Source: Gammaproteobacteria bacterium
Lineage (GTDB): Bacteria > Pseudomonadota > Gammaproteobacteria > HK1
Reading direction: 5' to 3'
Assembly (NCBI GenBank): GCA_022822245.1
Contig: JAJECB010000041.1
Coordinates: 1-21,644 of the forward strand
Length of the DNA stretch: 21,644 nucleotides
Shown here: positions 7,119 to 14,175 of the stretch, piece after piece
Position numbering within the stretch: the first letter of the stretch is position 1
Layout of the letters: every line of letters begins with the position of its first letter
The notes under the pieces: model-generated
What the model was told of the DNA's origin: nothing
The model's input: only the letters and a program-made list of their open reading frames with translations
Databases searched by the model: none
Program-made: the position numbers and the translations under genes

Positions 7119-7682
7119 TCAGGCGGGAACGAGGAGACGCCGGAACCCTTCCCAGTCGAACGCGGGGCCCGGATCGGTCTTGCGTCCGGGCGCGATGTCC
7201 GAGTGTCCGACGATCCGGTCGGGACGAACGGACGGCCACCGGGACATCACCGCGCGGGCGAGGTCCGCAAGCGCCTCGTACTGGCTCCGTTCGTAGGGCA
7301 GCGTATCGGTTCCCTCCAGCTCGATCCCGATCGAGAAGTCGTTGCACGCCGGCCGGCCGCGGTAGTGCGAAGGCCCCGCGTGCCAGGCGCGGTCGAGAAA
7401 CGACACGTACTGGGTGATCGCGCCGGTCCGGTCGACGAGGGCGTGCGCGGAGACCCTGAGCCCTTCGAGGCCCCGGAACGCGGGATGGTCGGACGGGTCC
7501 AGCTCGTTGCAGAAGAGGCGGGTGACCGCGCCGCCCCCGAACTCCCCGGGGGGAAGGCTGATCCCGTGGACGATGACGAGGTCGATCTCCGCCCCGGCCG
7601 GACGGGGGTCGAAGTTGGGCGACGGGCAGCGCCGCGCGCCGTCCTCGAGCCACCCGTCGGGGCGGATGACGAGGCGGACCAC
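7119..7682 (-). CDS. ampD: 1,6-anhydro-N-acetylmuramyl-L-alanine amidase AmpD
   Basis: AmpD is a cytoplasmic zinc amidase that removes the peptide from 1,6-anhydroMurNAc during murein recycling, and thereby lowers the inducers of AmpR/AmpC. The 187-residue protein has the amidase_2 fold with zinc ligands His39 (IVHGIS), His160 (VGHSDIAPGRK) and Asp170, catalytic Glu121 (GIELEG) and Lys168. The spacing is the same as His34/His154/Asp164 of Citrobacter AmpD. The start is GTG at 7682, 8 nt after the stop of the P-II-like gene, so the two are probably co-transcribed with the DUF1538 genes. No ampE follows; the next gene downstream is the DUF1249 gene, about 80 bp away on the same strand. Confidence 0.95.
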   Translation of the reverse strand: MVRLVIRPDGWLEDGARRCPSPNFDPRPAGAEIDLVIVHGISLPPGEFGGGAVTRLFCNELDPSDHPAFRGLEGLRVSAHALVDRTGAITQYVSFLDRAWHAGPSHYRGRPACNDFSIGIELEGTDTLPYERSQYEALADLARAVMSRWPSVRPDRIVGHSDIAPGRKTDPGPAFDWEGFRRLLVPA

Positions 7683-7690
7683 GGGGTCGG

Positions 7691-8038
7691 TCAGAGCTTT
7701 TCCTCGACCACCGATTGCAGCAGCTCCATCTGGTGGGCGACTCCCACCGCGTCCTCGACGTCGATCTGGAACGCGATGCCCGCCCCGCTCTGGTCGAAAT
7801 CCCCCACCTGCTCGATGGCCTCGAGCACCCCGCGGCTCAGGTGCTCCTCGACGAGGAACAGAAGCATGTCGCGGGAGGTTTCGAGCGAGAGCCCGAGGAA
7901 GGTCTTCTTCACGTCCACCCCTTCTCCGCGTACCCGGCTCACGACGGTCGAACCGAGCGCCCCCTTCTCGCGGGTGGCGTGGAGGATGGGCTCGGTGTGG
8001 GAGTCGTCCACGAGCGCCACGATCAGTTTGAAGTGCAT
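7691..8038 (-). CDS. P-II-like regulatory protein linked to DUF1538
   Basis: This 115-residue protein has a ferredoxin-like P-II fold: strand MHFKLIVALVDD, a helix, GSTVVSRVRGEG, and the C-terminal SGAGIAFQIDVEDAVGV, which resembles the GTGIAF...VEDVVG segment of P-II relatives. The canonical uridylylated T-loop with its Tyr is missing: the segment between GEG and the next strand is short and reads VDVKKTFLGL. It is therefore not a standard GlnB or GlnK. The ATG at 8038 has a GGAGG ribosome site. It follows two DUF1538 membrane genes by about 50 bp, an arrangement known in other proteobacteria. It probably gates the DUF1538 transporter in response to an unknown small ligand. Confidence 0.85.
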   Translation of the reverse strand: MHFKLIVALVDDSHTEPILHATREKGALGSTVVSRVRGEGVDVKKTFLGLSLETSRDMLLFLVEEHLSRGVLEAIEQVGDFDQSGAGIAFQIDVEDAVGVAHQMELLQSVVEEKL

Positions 8039-8088
8039 GTCGGTTGAATCCTCCGAGTTTTTCGGACGGCTCTCTCCCGGCCCGGGCT

Positions 8089-8853
8089 TCAGCCGCGGCG
8101 TGACGCCCGCCAGCGCGACGCCTGGGCGTAGGCGAGGACGGCCATGATGGGGAAGAGGCTCGCGAACGCGATGAGCCCGAAGCCGTCCAGGGTCGGACTC
8201 CGGCCGGGGACCGACGAGGCGAGCCCGAGCCCGAGGGCGGTGACGATGGGCACGGTCACCGTCGACGTGGTGACCCCGCCCGAGTCGTACGCGAGCGCGA
8301 CGATGCCCCGCGGGGCCATCGTGGTCTGGATGAGGACCAGGGCATAGCCCGCGATGATGTAGTAGTGGAGCGGGGTCCCGGTCACGATGCGCAGCACCCC
8401 GACCGCGACCCCGATCGCGACCCCGATCGCGACCGCGACCCGGAGTCCGGTCACCCCGATGGCGCCGCCGGAGACCTCGTTGGCCTTGATCGACACAGCC
8501 ATCAGCGAGGGCTCCGCGATGGTGGTGGAGAACCCGATCGCGGCGGCGAAAAGATAGACCCAGGCATAGTGCTCCCAGCCGACGGCGCCACCTCCCGACA
8601 CGCCGAGGAACACGGGGTCCGCGAGCTGCCGGGCCATGCTCCGGCCGAGGGGGAAGAGCGCCTTCTCGAGCCCGATGAGGAAGAGCCCGAGGCCCAGGGT
8701 CACGTAGACGAGCCCCATGACGACGGCGCGGGGGTTCGGGATGGGCCGGCCCACCACGAAACGCTGGAACGCGAACAGCACGATGACGATGGGGGCGACG
8801 TCGAAGGTCACCCCGAGAAGCAGCATCGCGGCGTCGACGAGGAAGCCGATCAC
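8089..8853 (-). CDS. DUF1538 membrane protein, second of pair
   Basis: This 254-residue multi-pass membrane protein has about seven hydrophobic segments. It carries the two DUF1538 signatures: GFSTTIAEPSLMAVSIKA in the first half, and YDSGGVTTSTVTVP followed by TALGLGLASS and DGFGLIAFASLFP in the second. The start is GTG at 8853, overlapping the stop of the upstream paralogue by 4 nt (GTGA), which indicates translational coupling. A paired DUF1538 system from Halomonas zhaodongensis (UmpAB) has been reported as a two-subunit Na+(K+, Li+)/H+ antiporter, so an ion-antiport role is likely but not proven here. A 12-bp-period repeat at 8401-8440 encodes the Ala/Val/Ile/Gly-rich helix. Confidence 0.88.
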   Translation of the reverse strand: MIGFLVDAAMLLLGVTFDVAPIVIVLFAFQRFVVGRPIPNPRAVVMGLVYVTLGLGLFLIGLEKALFPLGRSMARQLADPVFLGVSGGGAVGWEHYAWVYLFAAAIGFSTTIAEPSLMAVSIKANEVSGGAIGVTGLRVAVAIGVAIGVAVGVLRIVTGTPLHYYIIAGYALVLIQTTMAPRGIVALAYDSGGVTTSTVTVPIVTALGLGLASSVPGRSPTLDGFGLIAFASLFPIMAVLAYAQASRWRASRRG

Positions 8854-9599
8854 CCGAGCCCCCTCCCCATGGCTCCCGCGATGAGCCCGTAGAGCATGAC
8901 CGCCGCCATCGGGGTGAGGGAGGCGAACGCGATGAGCCCGAAGCCGTCGGTGAGGGGATTGCGGCCGCGGATGCTCGATGCAAGCCCGATCCCGAGGGCG
9001 GTGATGAGGGGGACGGTGACCGTGCCCGTGGTCACCCCCCCCGAGTCGTAGGCGATGCCGATGATCTCGGGCGGGGCGAACCAGGTGAGGACGACGATCG
9101 CGGTGTAGCCCCCGATGATGAGGTAGTGGATGGGCCAGCCGCGGAGGATCCGGTACACGCCGACGAGCCCCGCGAAGCCGACCGCGAGCGCGACCGAGAG
9201 ACGCAGGCCCAGGGCGTACGCGTCCTGCTCGTCGGCGCCACGACCGACGATGCCTTCATCGGCCGCGACCCGGGCCGCCTCCTTGGTCACCGCGATGAGG
9301 GCGGGCTCGGCGACCGTCGTTCCGAATCCGAGGCCGAACGCGAACACGAGGAGCCAGGGAAGGCTCCCCTTGCGGGCGAGACCGTCCGCGAGCATCGAGC
9401 CGATCGGGAACAGCCCCGCCTCGAGCCCTCGGACGAAGAGGGCGAGGCCGACGACGACGCAGGCGCAGCCCACCACCAGGTCGAGGAAGTCGGGGATCGG
9501 CTGGCGCAGCACCAGCACCTGGAACGCGGCGATGACGAGGATGATCGGCGCGAGATCCCGGACACTGTCCCGCAGGGTTCTGACGAGGGGCTGGAGCAT
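8850..9599 (-). CDS. DUF1538 membrane protein, first of pair
   Basis: This 249-residue membrane protein is paralogous to its downstream neighbour; both have GFGTTVAEPALIAV/GFSTTIAEPSLMAV and YDSGGVTT.TVTVP signatures with the same spacing. The motif DGFGLIAFASLTP near the C-terminus is nearly identical in the two. Charged residues inside hydrophobic segments (the Glu of AEP and the Asp of YDSGG) are candidates for ion binding. It is the first gene of a four-gene leftward unit (DUF1538, DUF1538, P-II-like, ampD) that starts at ATG 9599. A perfect TATAAT box lies about 40 bp upstream (9643-9638). The ribosome site is weak. Confidence 0.88.
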   Translation of the reverse strand: MLQPLVRTLRDSVRDLAPIILVIAAFQVLVLRQPIPDFLDLVVGCACVVVGLALFVRGLEAGLFPIGSMLADGLARKGSLPWLLVFAFGLGFGTTVAEPALIAVTKEAARVAADEGIVGRGADEQDAYALGLRLSVALAVGFAGLVGVYRILRGWPIHYLIIGGYTAIVVLTWFAPPEIIGIAYDSGGVTTGTVTVPLITALGIGLASSIRGRNPLTDGFGLIAFASLTPMAAVMLYGLIAGAMGRGLG

Positions 9600-9637
9600 G
9601 GCGGGACGGGGTGCGCTCGGTGCCGGGACGTCCGGCC

Positions 9638-9643
9638 ATTATA
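9638..9643 (-). promoter_or_regulatory. -10 box TATAAT of the DUF1538 operon
   Basis: Reading leftward, TATAAT matches the sigma-70 -10 consensus perfectly, which stands out in this GC-rich DNA. A transcript would start near 9631, leaving a leader of about 30 nt. The hexamer 17 bp upstream (CCGGTC) is not a good -35 and lies in the arm of a hairpin (9649-9670), so an activator may be needed. Confidence 0.55.
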
Positions 9644-9648
9644 GGGAA

Positions 9649-9670
9649 GGCGCCGGGGGCGACCGGCGCC
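9649..9670 (-). terminator. Strong hairpin after the CoA-ligase gene
   Basis: GGCGCCGG (9649-9656) and CCGGCGCC (9663-9670) form an 8-bp perfect GC stem with a 6-nt loop, 31 nt after the ligase stop codon. The following leftward sequence is TTCCCTATAAT, so there is no long T run. It probably ends the upstream transcript, and it overlaps the promoter of the DUF1538 operon. Confidence 0.5.
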
Positions 9671-9700
9671 GGGAGGCGGCGGACCGGGCGGGGAAAGGGG

Positions 9701-11020
9701 TCAGTCCGCCTCGTGGATGCGGGGCACCTTGTGGGGCGGCCCGAGGGCGAGGAGGGTCTCCGCGTCCACCCAGTCGATTCGGGCGGGAAGTCCGAGGGCG
9801 TCCTCGAGGCTCGCCTCGAGCCGCGGCTTGAGACCCGCGGGGTCGGCAATCTCCCCTTCGCGGGTGCCGACCCGCAGGCGGAGGGTCTCCATGTCCGGGC
9901 CGGTCCGGACGATCTGGAAGAGGCCGTGGTCCACCTCCGGCCAGTGCTCGAGGATCCGCTGAACCTCGACCGGGAACACCGTCTGCCCCCGGACGCTCAC
10001 CCGGTATCCCACCCGCCCGAGGAAGTGGAGCCGGGTGCTCGTCCGCCCGCACGCGCACGGCTCGGTGGTGGCGGTGCCGATGTCCTCGCTCCGCCAGCGG
10101 ATGAAGGCGAGCGATTCGTCCATGAGGGAGGTGAACAGGAACTCGCCGCGCTCCCCCTCCGCCACCGGGGTGGTCGTTCCGGGCTCCACCACCTCGACGA
10201 ACCAGAGATCGTCGTGCATGTGCAGGCCGTCGTGCTGGTCGCACTCCTGCATCATGAAGCAGAGATCACCGGTCCCGGAGAGCTCGAAGGCCTCGCTGCC
10301 CCACTGCTCGTCGACGAGACGGCGCGCCTTCGGGGTCAGCGCGTCGCCGGCCCAGATGAACCCCCGGGTGCTCCCCAGGATCTCCTTCGGATCGAGCCCG
10401 AGGCGCGCGATCTCGGCGCGGAGCCCGATCGCCTGGGGCGGGGAGAGGAAGGCGTGCACGTCGGGCTTGAGGTAGCGGAAGGTCTGCACCACGCGCGGGA
10501 GGTCCGGCCAGTCGGTAAACGTCACCCGGGCGCCGATGCGCCGGGCCGCGTCGGCGAGGGCGAACGCGGGGCGCAGGTAGAGGGCGAGGGACAGGCTCGC
10601 CAACCCGCCCGGGCGCAGCCCCGCCGCCCACAGATGACGCGCGAGGGACTCGGCGAAGATCGACTTGTCGCGGTCCGTGATGGGGAGGAAGGTCGGGGCC
10701 CCGGTGGTCCCGGAGCTCGTGTGGACGTCGCAGGGCACGTCCGCGGGGAGGAGACTCATCCCCCCGTAGGGATCGCCGGTGTCGTCCCGGACCTGCCGGA
10801 CCATCTCCTTGTGCACGGTGGGGGCGGCGCGGACGAAGTCATCGAGGGATCGGATGTCGCCGGGGTGCACTCCGGACGCCTTCCATTCCCGCCGGAGGAG
10901 GCTCGATCCGGCCCACGCGATCGGCAGCCGGGCGAGGAGCCGGGCTTCCTGGAGGGCCCGCATCCGGTCCGTCGGCAGGGTCTCCATCTCGTCGTTCCAG
11001 AACCGGCGCGGCGCGTCCAT
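9701..11020 (-). CDS. PaaK-like (phenylacetate-CoA ligase family) acyl-CoA ligase
   Basis: This 439-residue member of the ANL adenylating superfamily activates a carboxylic acid with ATP and then transfers it to CoA. Visible motifs are HTSSGTTGAPTFLP (P-loop, near residue 92), IWAGDALTP, the ECDQHDGLHMHDD segment typical of PaaK relatives, RSEDIG (ADP-ribose-contacting Asp) and CACGRTSTRLHFLGR followed by RVSVRGQTVFPVEV at the hinge. The length is normal for PaaK. The ATG at 11020 has GGGAG 9 nt upstream. It is the last gene of a leftward group after an E1 gene and a mini-E2, from which it is 43 bp away. No other phenylacetate genes are nearby, so the true substrate is unknown; an aryl- or branched-chain acid is a guess. 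Confidence 0.85.
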   Translation of the reverse strand: MDAPRRFWNDEMETLPTDRMRALQEARLLARLPIAWAGSSLLRREWKASGVHPGDIRSLDDFVRAAPTVHKEMVRQVRDDTGDPYGGMSLLPADVPCDVHTSSGTTGAPTFLPITDRDKSIFAESLARHLWAAGLRPGGLASLSLALYLRPAFALADAARRIGARVTFTDWPDLPRVVQTFRYLKPDVHAFLSPPQAIGLRAEIARLGLDPKEILGSTRGFIWAGDALTPKARRLVDEQWGSEAFELSGTGDLCFMMQECDQHDGLHMHDDLWFVEVVEPGTTTPVAEGERGEFLFTSLMDESLAFIRWRSEDIGTATTEPCACGRTSTRLHFLGRVGYRVSVRGQTVFPVEVQRILEHWPEVDHGLFQIVRTGPDMETLRLRVGTREGEIADPAGLKPRLEASLEDALGLPARIDWVDAETLLALGPPHKVPRIHEAD

Positions 11021-11063
11021 CAGGATCGGCTCCCGGTGAGATTCGAAGGTCGGCCGCCCGCGT

Positions 11064-11657
11064 TCAAAGGAGGGCCCGCCGGGGGTCGAGGCAAAGCCAT
11101 CGAAGCCGTTCGAGGAAGGCCGCGCCCTCCTCCCTTGCGCCCGCGTCGAGCTCGAGGCCGAACCGGATCGACTCCGATTGGAGGATGATCGCGACCACCG
11201 CCCCGGCCGGCCGGTCCCCTCCGCCGGCCGAGGCAGGGGGGAGGACGGTCTCCGGGGCATCCGAGGGGCGGAGCGCGAACGCCGTTTCCGAGAGTCCGGG
11301 AAAGTCCCGCCGTGCGGCCCCGCAGAGCCGCACCGCGATCTCGACCGCCTTCGGCGGCTCCGCGGCGACGGCCGCGAGCGCGCCGCAGGTCTCCCGGACC
11401 GCCCTGGCGTCGCAGGTGATCTCCATGCGAAGGGTCCCCTCCCCCGCCTCCCCGTCCGAATCCGCTTCCGCATCCCCGGGGAAAACGGTCCGGGGCTGCG
11501 GCGGCCGGGCCGCCGCGGGCGGTCTCCGCCCCGCCTCCCGGAGCACGTCGGTCAGGGTGGCGGCACCGCCCGGGCCGCTCCCGGCCACCCCGGCCGCATC
11601 CAGTCCGAGCTGCCGCGCCACCCGATCGGCGAACGAGCCGGCGGAGGAATCGGACAA
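11064..11657 (-). CDS. Mini-E2: E3-binding domain plus degenerate acyltransferase domain
   Basis: This protein has 197 residues. Residues 7-42 resemble a peripheral subunit-binding (E3BD) domain of 2-oxoacid dehydrogenase E2 chains (ADRVARQLGLDAAGVAGSGPGG, TLTDVLREA). After a Pro/Ala-rich acidic linker (43-75), residues 76-197 resemble a shortened E2 catalytic domain, ending FLERLRWLCLDPRRALL like the canonical C-terminus. There is no lipoyl domain, and where E2 has the HxxxDG motif this protein has Leu168 and Ala172. It therefore cannot act as a normal acyltransferase. The start is TTG at 11657, 4 nt after the E1 stop, with GGAG upstream, so it is translationally coupled to E1. It may anchor E1 or E3 to a complex. 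The domain call rests on visual similarity. Confidence 0.6.
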   Translation of the reverse strand: MSDSSAGSFADRVARQLGLDAAGVAGSGPGGAATLTDVLREAGRRPPAAARPPQPRTVFPGDAEADSDGEAGEGTLRMEITCDARAVRETCGALAAVAAEPPKAVEIAVRLCGAARRDFPGLSETAFALRPSDAPETVLPPASAGGGDRPAGAVVAIILQSESIRFGLELDAGAREEGAAFLERLRWLCLDPRRALL

Positions 11658-11661
11658 CGGG

Positions 11662-14103
11662 CTACTCCGAGATCACCGCGGCCGCGATCGTGTCGAGGAT
11701 CGCGTCGATGTCGATGCGATGGTGGGCATACAGCTCCGGGACGCTGCCCGACTGCCCGAAGTGGTCGACGCCGAGCGGGAAGCAACGGTGTCCGGCGACC
11801 GAGCCGATCCAGTCGAGCGACCCCGGATGGGCATCGGCCACGGTGACGAGTCTCGCCCCGGGAGGGAGGGGGTCCAGGAGCCGTTCAAGGTGGGAGCGGA
11901 CCCCGCGGTCTCCCTCGCGGCGGGCCCGGGCCGCCGCCCGCCACCCGGTCGCCAGCCGGTCGGGAGAGGTGACCGCGAGCACTCCGGCTCCCGGCAGCTC
12001 CCCCCGCACCGCCTCGTGCGCGGCGCGGGCCTCGTCCGCGACCGCCCCCGCGTAGACGACGGCGAGATCCGACCCCGGCGCGGGCGGGATCAGCCAGTAT
12101 CCACCGAGCAGGATCTCGGCCGCGTCGGTCTCGGACAGCTCCCGGACCGGCTGCTCGACGGCCCGCGTGCTCAGGCGAAGGTACACCGAGCCGCCCGCTT
12201 CGTCTCCGGGAAGGCCCGGCACCGATGCCGGCGCCTCCCCTCCCGACCGCCCGCGCTGCATGTAGTCGAACCCCCACCGCATGATGACGGCCAGCTCGTC
12301 GGCGAACGCCGGCTCGAAGGCGGCAAGCCGATCCTGGCCCATGCCGATGAGCGGGGTGGAGATGGACTGGTGGGCCCCGCCTTCGGGGGCAAGGCTGATC
12401 CCGGACGGGGTGGCGACGAGGAGGAACCGGGCGTCCTGGTAGCAGGCGTAGCTGAGGGCGTCGAGGCCCCGCTGGATGAAGGGGTCGTACAGGGTGCCGA
12501 CGGGCAGCAGCCGCTGTCCGAAGAGGGAGTCCGAGAGCCCGAGCGTCCCGAGCAGAATGAACAGGTTGTTCTCCGCGATGCCGAGCTCGATGTGCTGCCC
12601 CCGCGGCGAGGCGGCCCACGCCTGGAACGAGGCGACCGCCTCCTCGCGAAAGGTGTCGGCCTGCTCCCGGGCGGAGAACACCCCCCGCCGGTTGACCCAT
12701 CCGCCGAGATTGGTGGAGACCGTCACGTCCGGGGACGTGGTGACCACCCGGTCCGCGAACTCGCTCCGCGCCCGTCCGATGGAGGCGAGGATCCGCCCGA
12801 AGCACTCCTGGGTGGAGAGCCGCTCCCCCCTGGGAACGGGAAACGCCTCGGGAACGGTCACCGCGGGGACCTCGTAGCGGCGATTCGCGGCCTCGGCGAA
12901 GGGCGCCCCCGCGATGTACTCCTCCAGCACCTCGGGAGAGAGCGCGAGCCCGGCGAACCGGTCCCACTCCGCCCCCCGCTCGACCCGGTGCCGGCGTCTC
13001 AGCTCGTCCATCTGCTCCACGCTCATCAGGCCCGCGTGGTTGTCCTTGTGACCGGCGAAAGGCAGCCCGTAGCCCTTGATCGTGTAGGCGATGAAGCAGG
13101 TGGGTTCGTCGCTCCCGGCGGCCGCCTCGAACGCTTCCACCACCGCCTCGATGTCGTGGCCGGCGAGGTTCGTCATCAGCCGGGCGAGCCGATCGTCGTC
13201 GAACTCGTCGAGGAGCGCCCGCATCCCGGCGACCTTCCCGAGGTCCTGGGTGAGGCGCTCGCGCCACGCCGCCCCGCCCTTGAACACCATTGCCGAGTAG
13301 AGGGTGTTCGGGCAGTCGTCGATCCACTTCCGGAGCGCGTCGCCCCCGCGCCGGCGGAATACCCGCTGCAGCTTCTTGCCGTACTTGAGGGTCTCGACCC
13401 GCCAGCCCATGTTCCGGAACAGCTCGTCGAACCGGCCGTACAGCCGGTCGGTGATCACCGAGTCGAGGCTCTGCCGGTTGTAGTCGACGATCCACCACAG
13501 GTTCCGGACCTCGTGCTTCCAGCCCTCCAGCAGCGCCTCGAAGATGTTCCCCTCGTCGAGCTCGGCGTCGCCGGCAAGGGCGATCATGCGCCCGTCCGGG
13601 CCGCCGCGGGGCTCCCACTCGTGGGACCGGATGTAGTCCCGGACGATGCTCGCGAAGAGGGTCGCGGCGACCCCGAGCCCTACCGATCCGGTCGAGAAGT
13701 CGACGTCGTCCTCGTCCTTGGTGCGCGAGGGATAGGCCTGCGCTCCGCCAAAGGCGCGGAACCGCTCCAGGTTCTCGCGGGACTGGCGCCCGAAGAGGTA
13801 CTGGATGGCGTGGAACGCGGGGCTCGCGTGCGGCTTGACCGCGACCCGGTCCCCGGGGCGGAGGATCGCGAAGTAGAGCGCGGTCATCAAAGCGACGACC
13901 GACGCGCTCGATGCCTGGTGCCCGCCGACCTTGAGGCCGTCCTCGTTGGGCCGGACGTGGTTCGCGTGGTGGACCGTCCAGCTCGCGAGCCACAGCACCT
14001 TGCGTTCGAGCTCGCGCAGCACCTCGAATCGGTCGGGCGACGGCTCGCCGACCCGCCCTTCGGGCCGCGGACTGTCCGGCGCCGGTTCGATTCGAGCCGC
14101 CAT
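11662..14103 (-). CDS. Thiamine-diphosphate 2-oxoacid dehydrogenase E1, AceE/MdeB type
   Basis: This 813-residue enzyme resembles homodimeric pyruvate dehydrogenase E1 (AceE, 887 residues) and the related MdeB-type E1 linked to 2-oxobutyrate oxidation in Pseudomonas. It would decarboxylate a 2-oxoacid on ThDP and pass the acyl group to lipoyl-E2. The ThDP/Mg site reads GDAELDEGN (178-186) with Asn209, a variant of GDG...N. The region VGGHQASSAS (59-68) is the transketolase N-terminal segment, GHKDNHAG (351-358) corresponds to the active-centre loop, and ELGIAENN (506-513) carries the glutamate that activates ThDP (Glu511). The ATG at 14103 has GGAAGGG upstream. It is followed without a gap by the mini-E2. 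The substrate is unknown; branched or short 2-oxoacids are possible. Confidence 0.85.
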   Translation of the reverse strand: MAARIEPAPDSPRPEGRVGEPSPDRFEVLRELERKVLWLASWTVHHANHVRPNEDGLKVGGHQASSASVVALMTALYFAILRPGDRVAVKPHASPAFHAIQYLFGRQSRENLERFRAFGGAQAYPSRTKDEDDVDFSTGSVGLGVAATLFASIVRDYIRSHEWEPRGGPDGRMIALAGDAELDEGNIFEALLEGWKHEVRNLWWIVDYNRQSLDSVITDRLYGRFDELFRNMGWRVETLKYGKKLQRVFRRRGGDALRKWIDDCPNTLYSAMVFKGGAAWRERLTQDLGKVAGMRALLDEFDDDRLARLMTNLAGHDIEAVVEAFEAAAGSDEPTCFIAYTIKGYGLPFAGHKDNHAGLMSVEQMDELRRRHRVERGAEWDRFAGLALSPEVLEEYIAGAPFAEAANRRYEVPAVTVPEAFPVPRGERLSTQECFGRILASIGRARSEFADRVVTTSPDVTVSTNLGGWVNRRGVFSAREQADTFREEAVASFQAWAASPRGQHIELGIAENNLFILLGTLGLSDSLFGQRLLPVGTLYDPFIQRGLDALSYACYQDARFLLVATPSGISLAPEGGAHQSISTPLIGMGQDRLAAFEPAFADELAVIMRWGFDYMQRGRSGGEAPASVPGLPGDEAGGSVYLRLSTRAVEQPVRELSETDAAEILLGGYWLIPPAPGSDLAVVYAGAVADEARAAHEAVRGELPGAGVLAVTSPDRLATGWRAAARARREGDRGVRSHLERLLDPLPPGARLVTVADAHPGSLDWIGSVAGHRCFPLGVDHFGQSGSVPELYAHHRIDIDAILDTIAAAVISE

Positions 14104-14135
14104 ACACCCTTCCGAAGCTCTCGACGGCTAGTTTG

Positions 14136-14175
14136 GGGGTTTTGGAGACAGAAGAAAAGTCGCTCACCAGCGCTC
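14136..14175 (-). terminator. Weak hairpin and T-rich tract after the transglutaminase gene
   Basis: Reading leftward across the transglutaminase stop codon, CGCT-GGTG-AGCG forms a short stem followed by ACTTTTCTTCT. The stem is only 4 bp, so termination would be partial. The 60-bp spacer up to the E1 start is AT-rich, but no good promoter was found in it; read-through from the upstream triad is possible. Confidence 0.25.

Noticed and set aside
7071..8147. A 358-codon + strand frame
   Set aside because: It is antisense to ampD and the P-II-like gene, whose catalytic and fold motifs are clear.
8401..8440. A GCGACCCCGATC-type tandem repeat
   Set aside because: It lies inside the DUF1538 gene and encodes an in-frame Ala/Val/Ile/Gly helix. 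The repetition follows from codon bias and is not a minisatellite or CRISPR.
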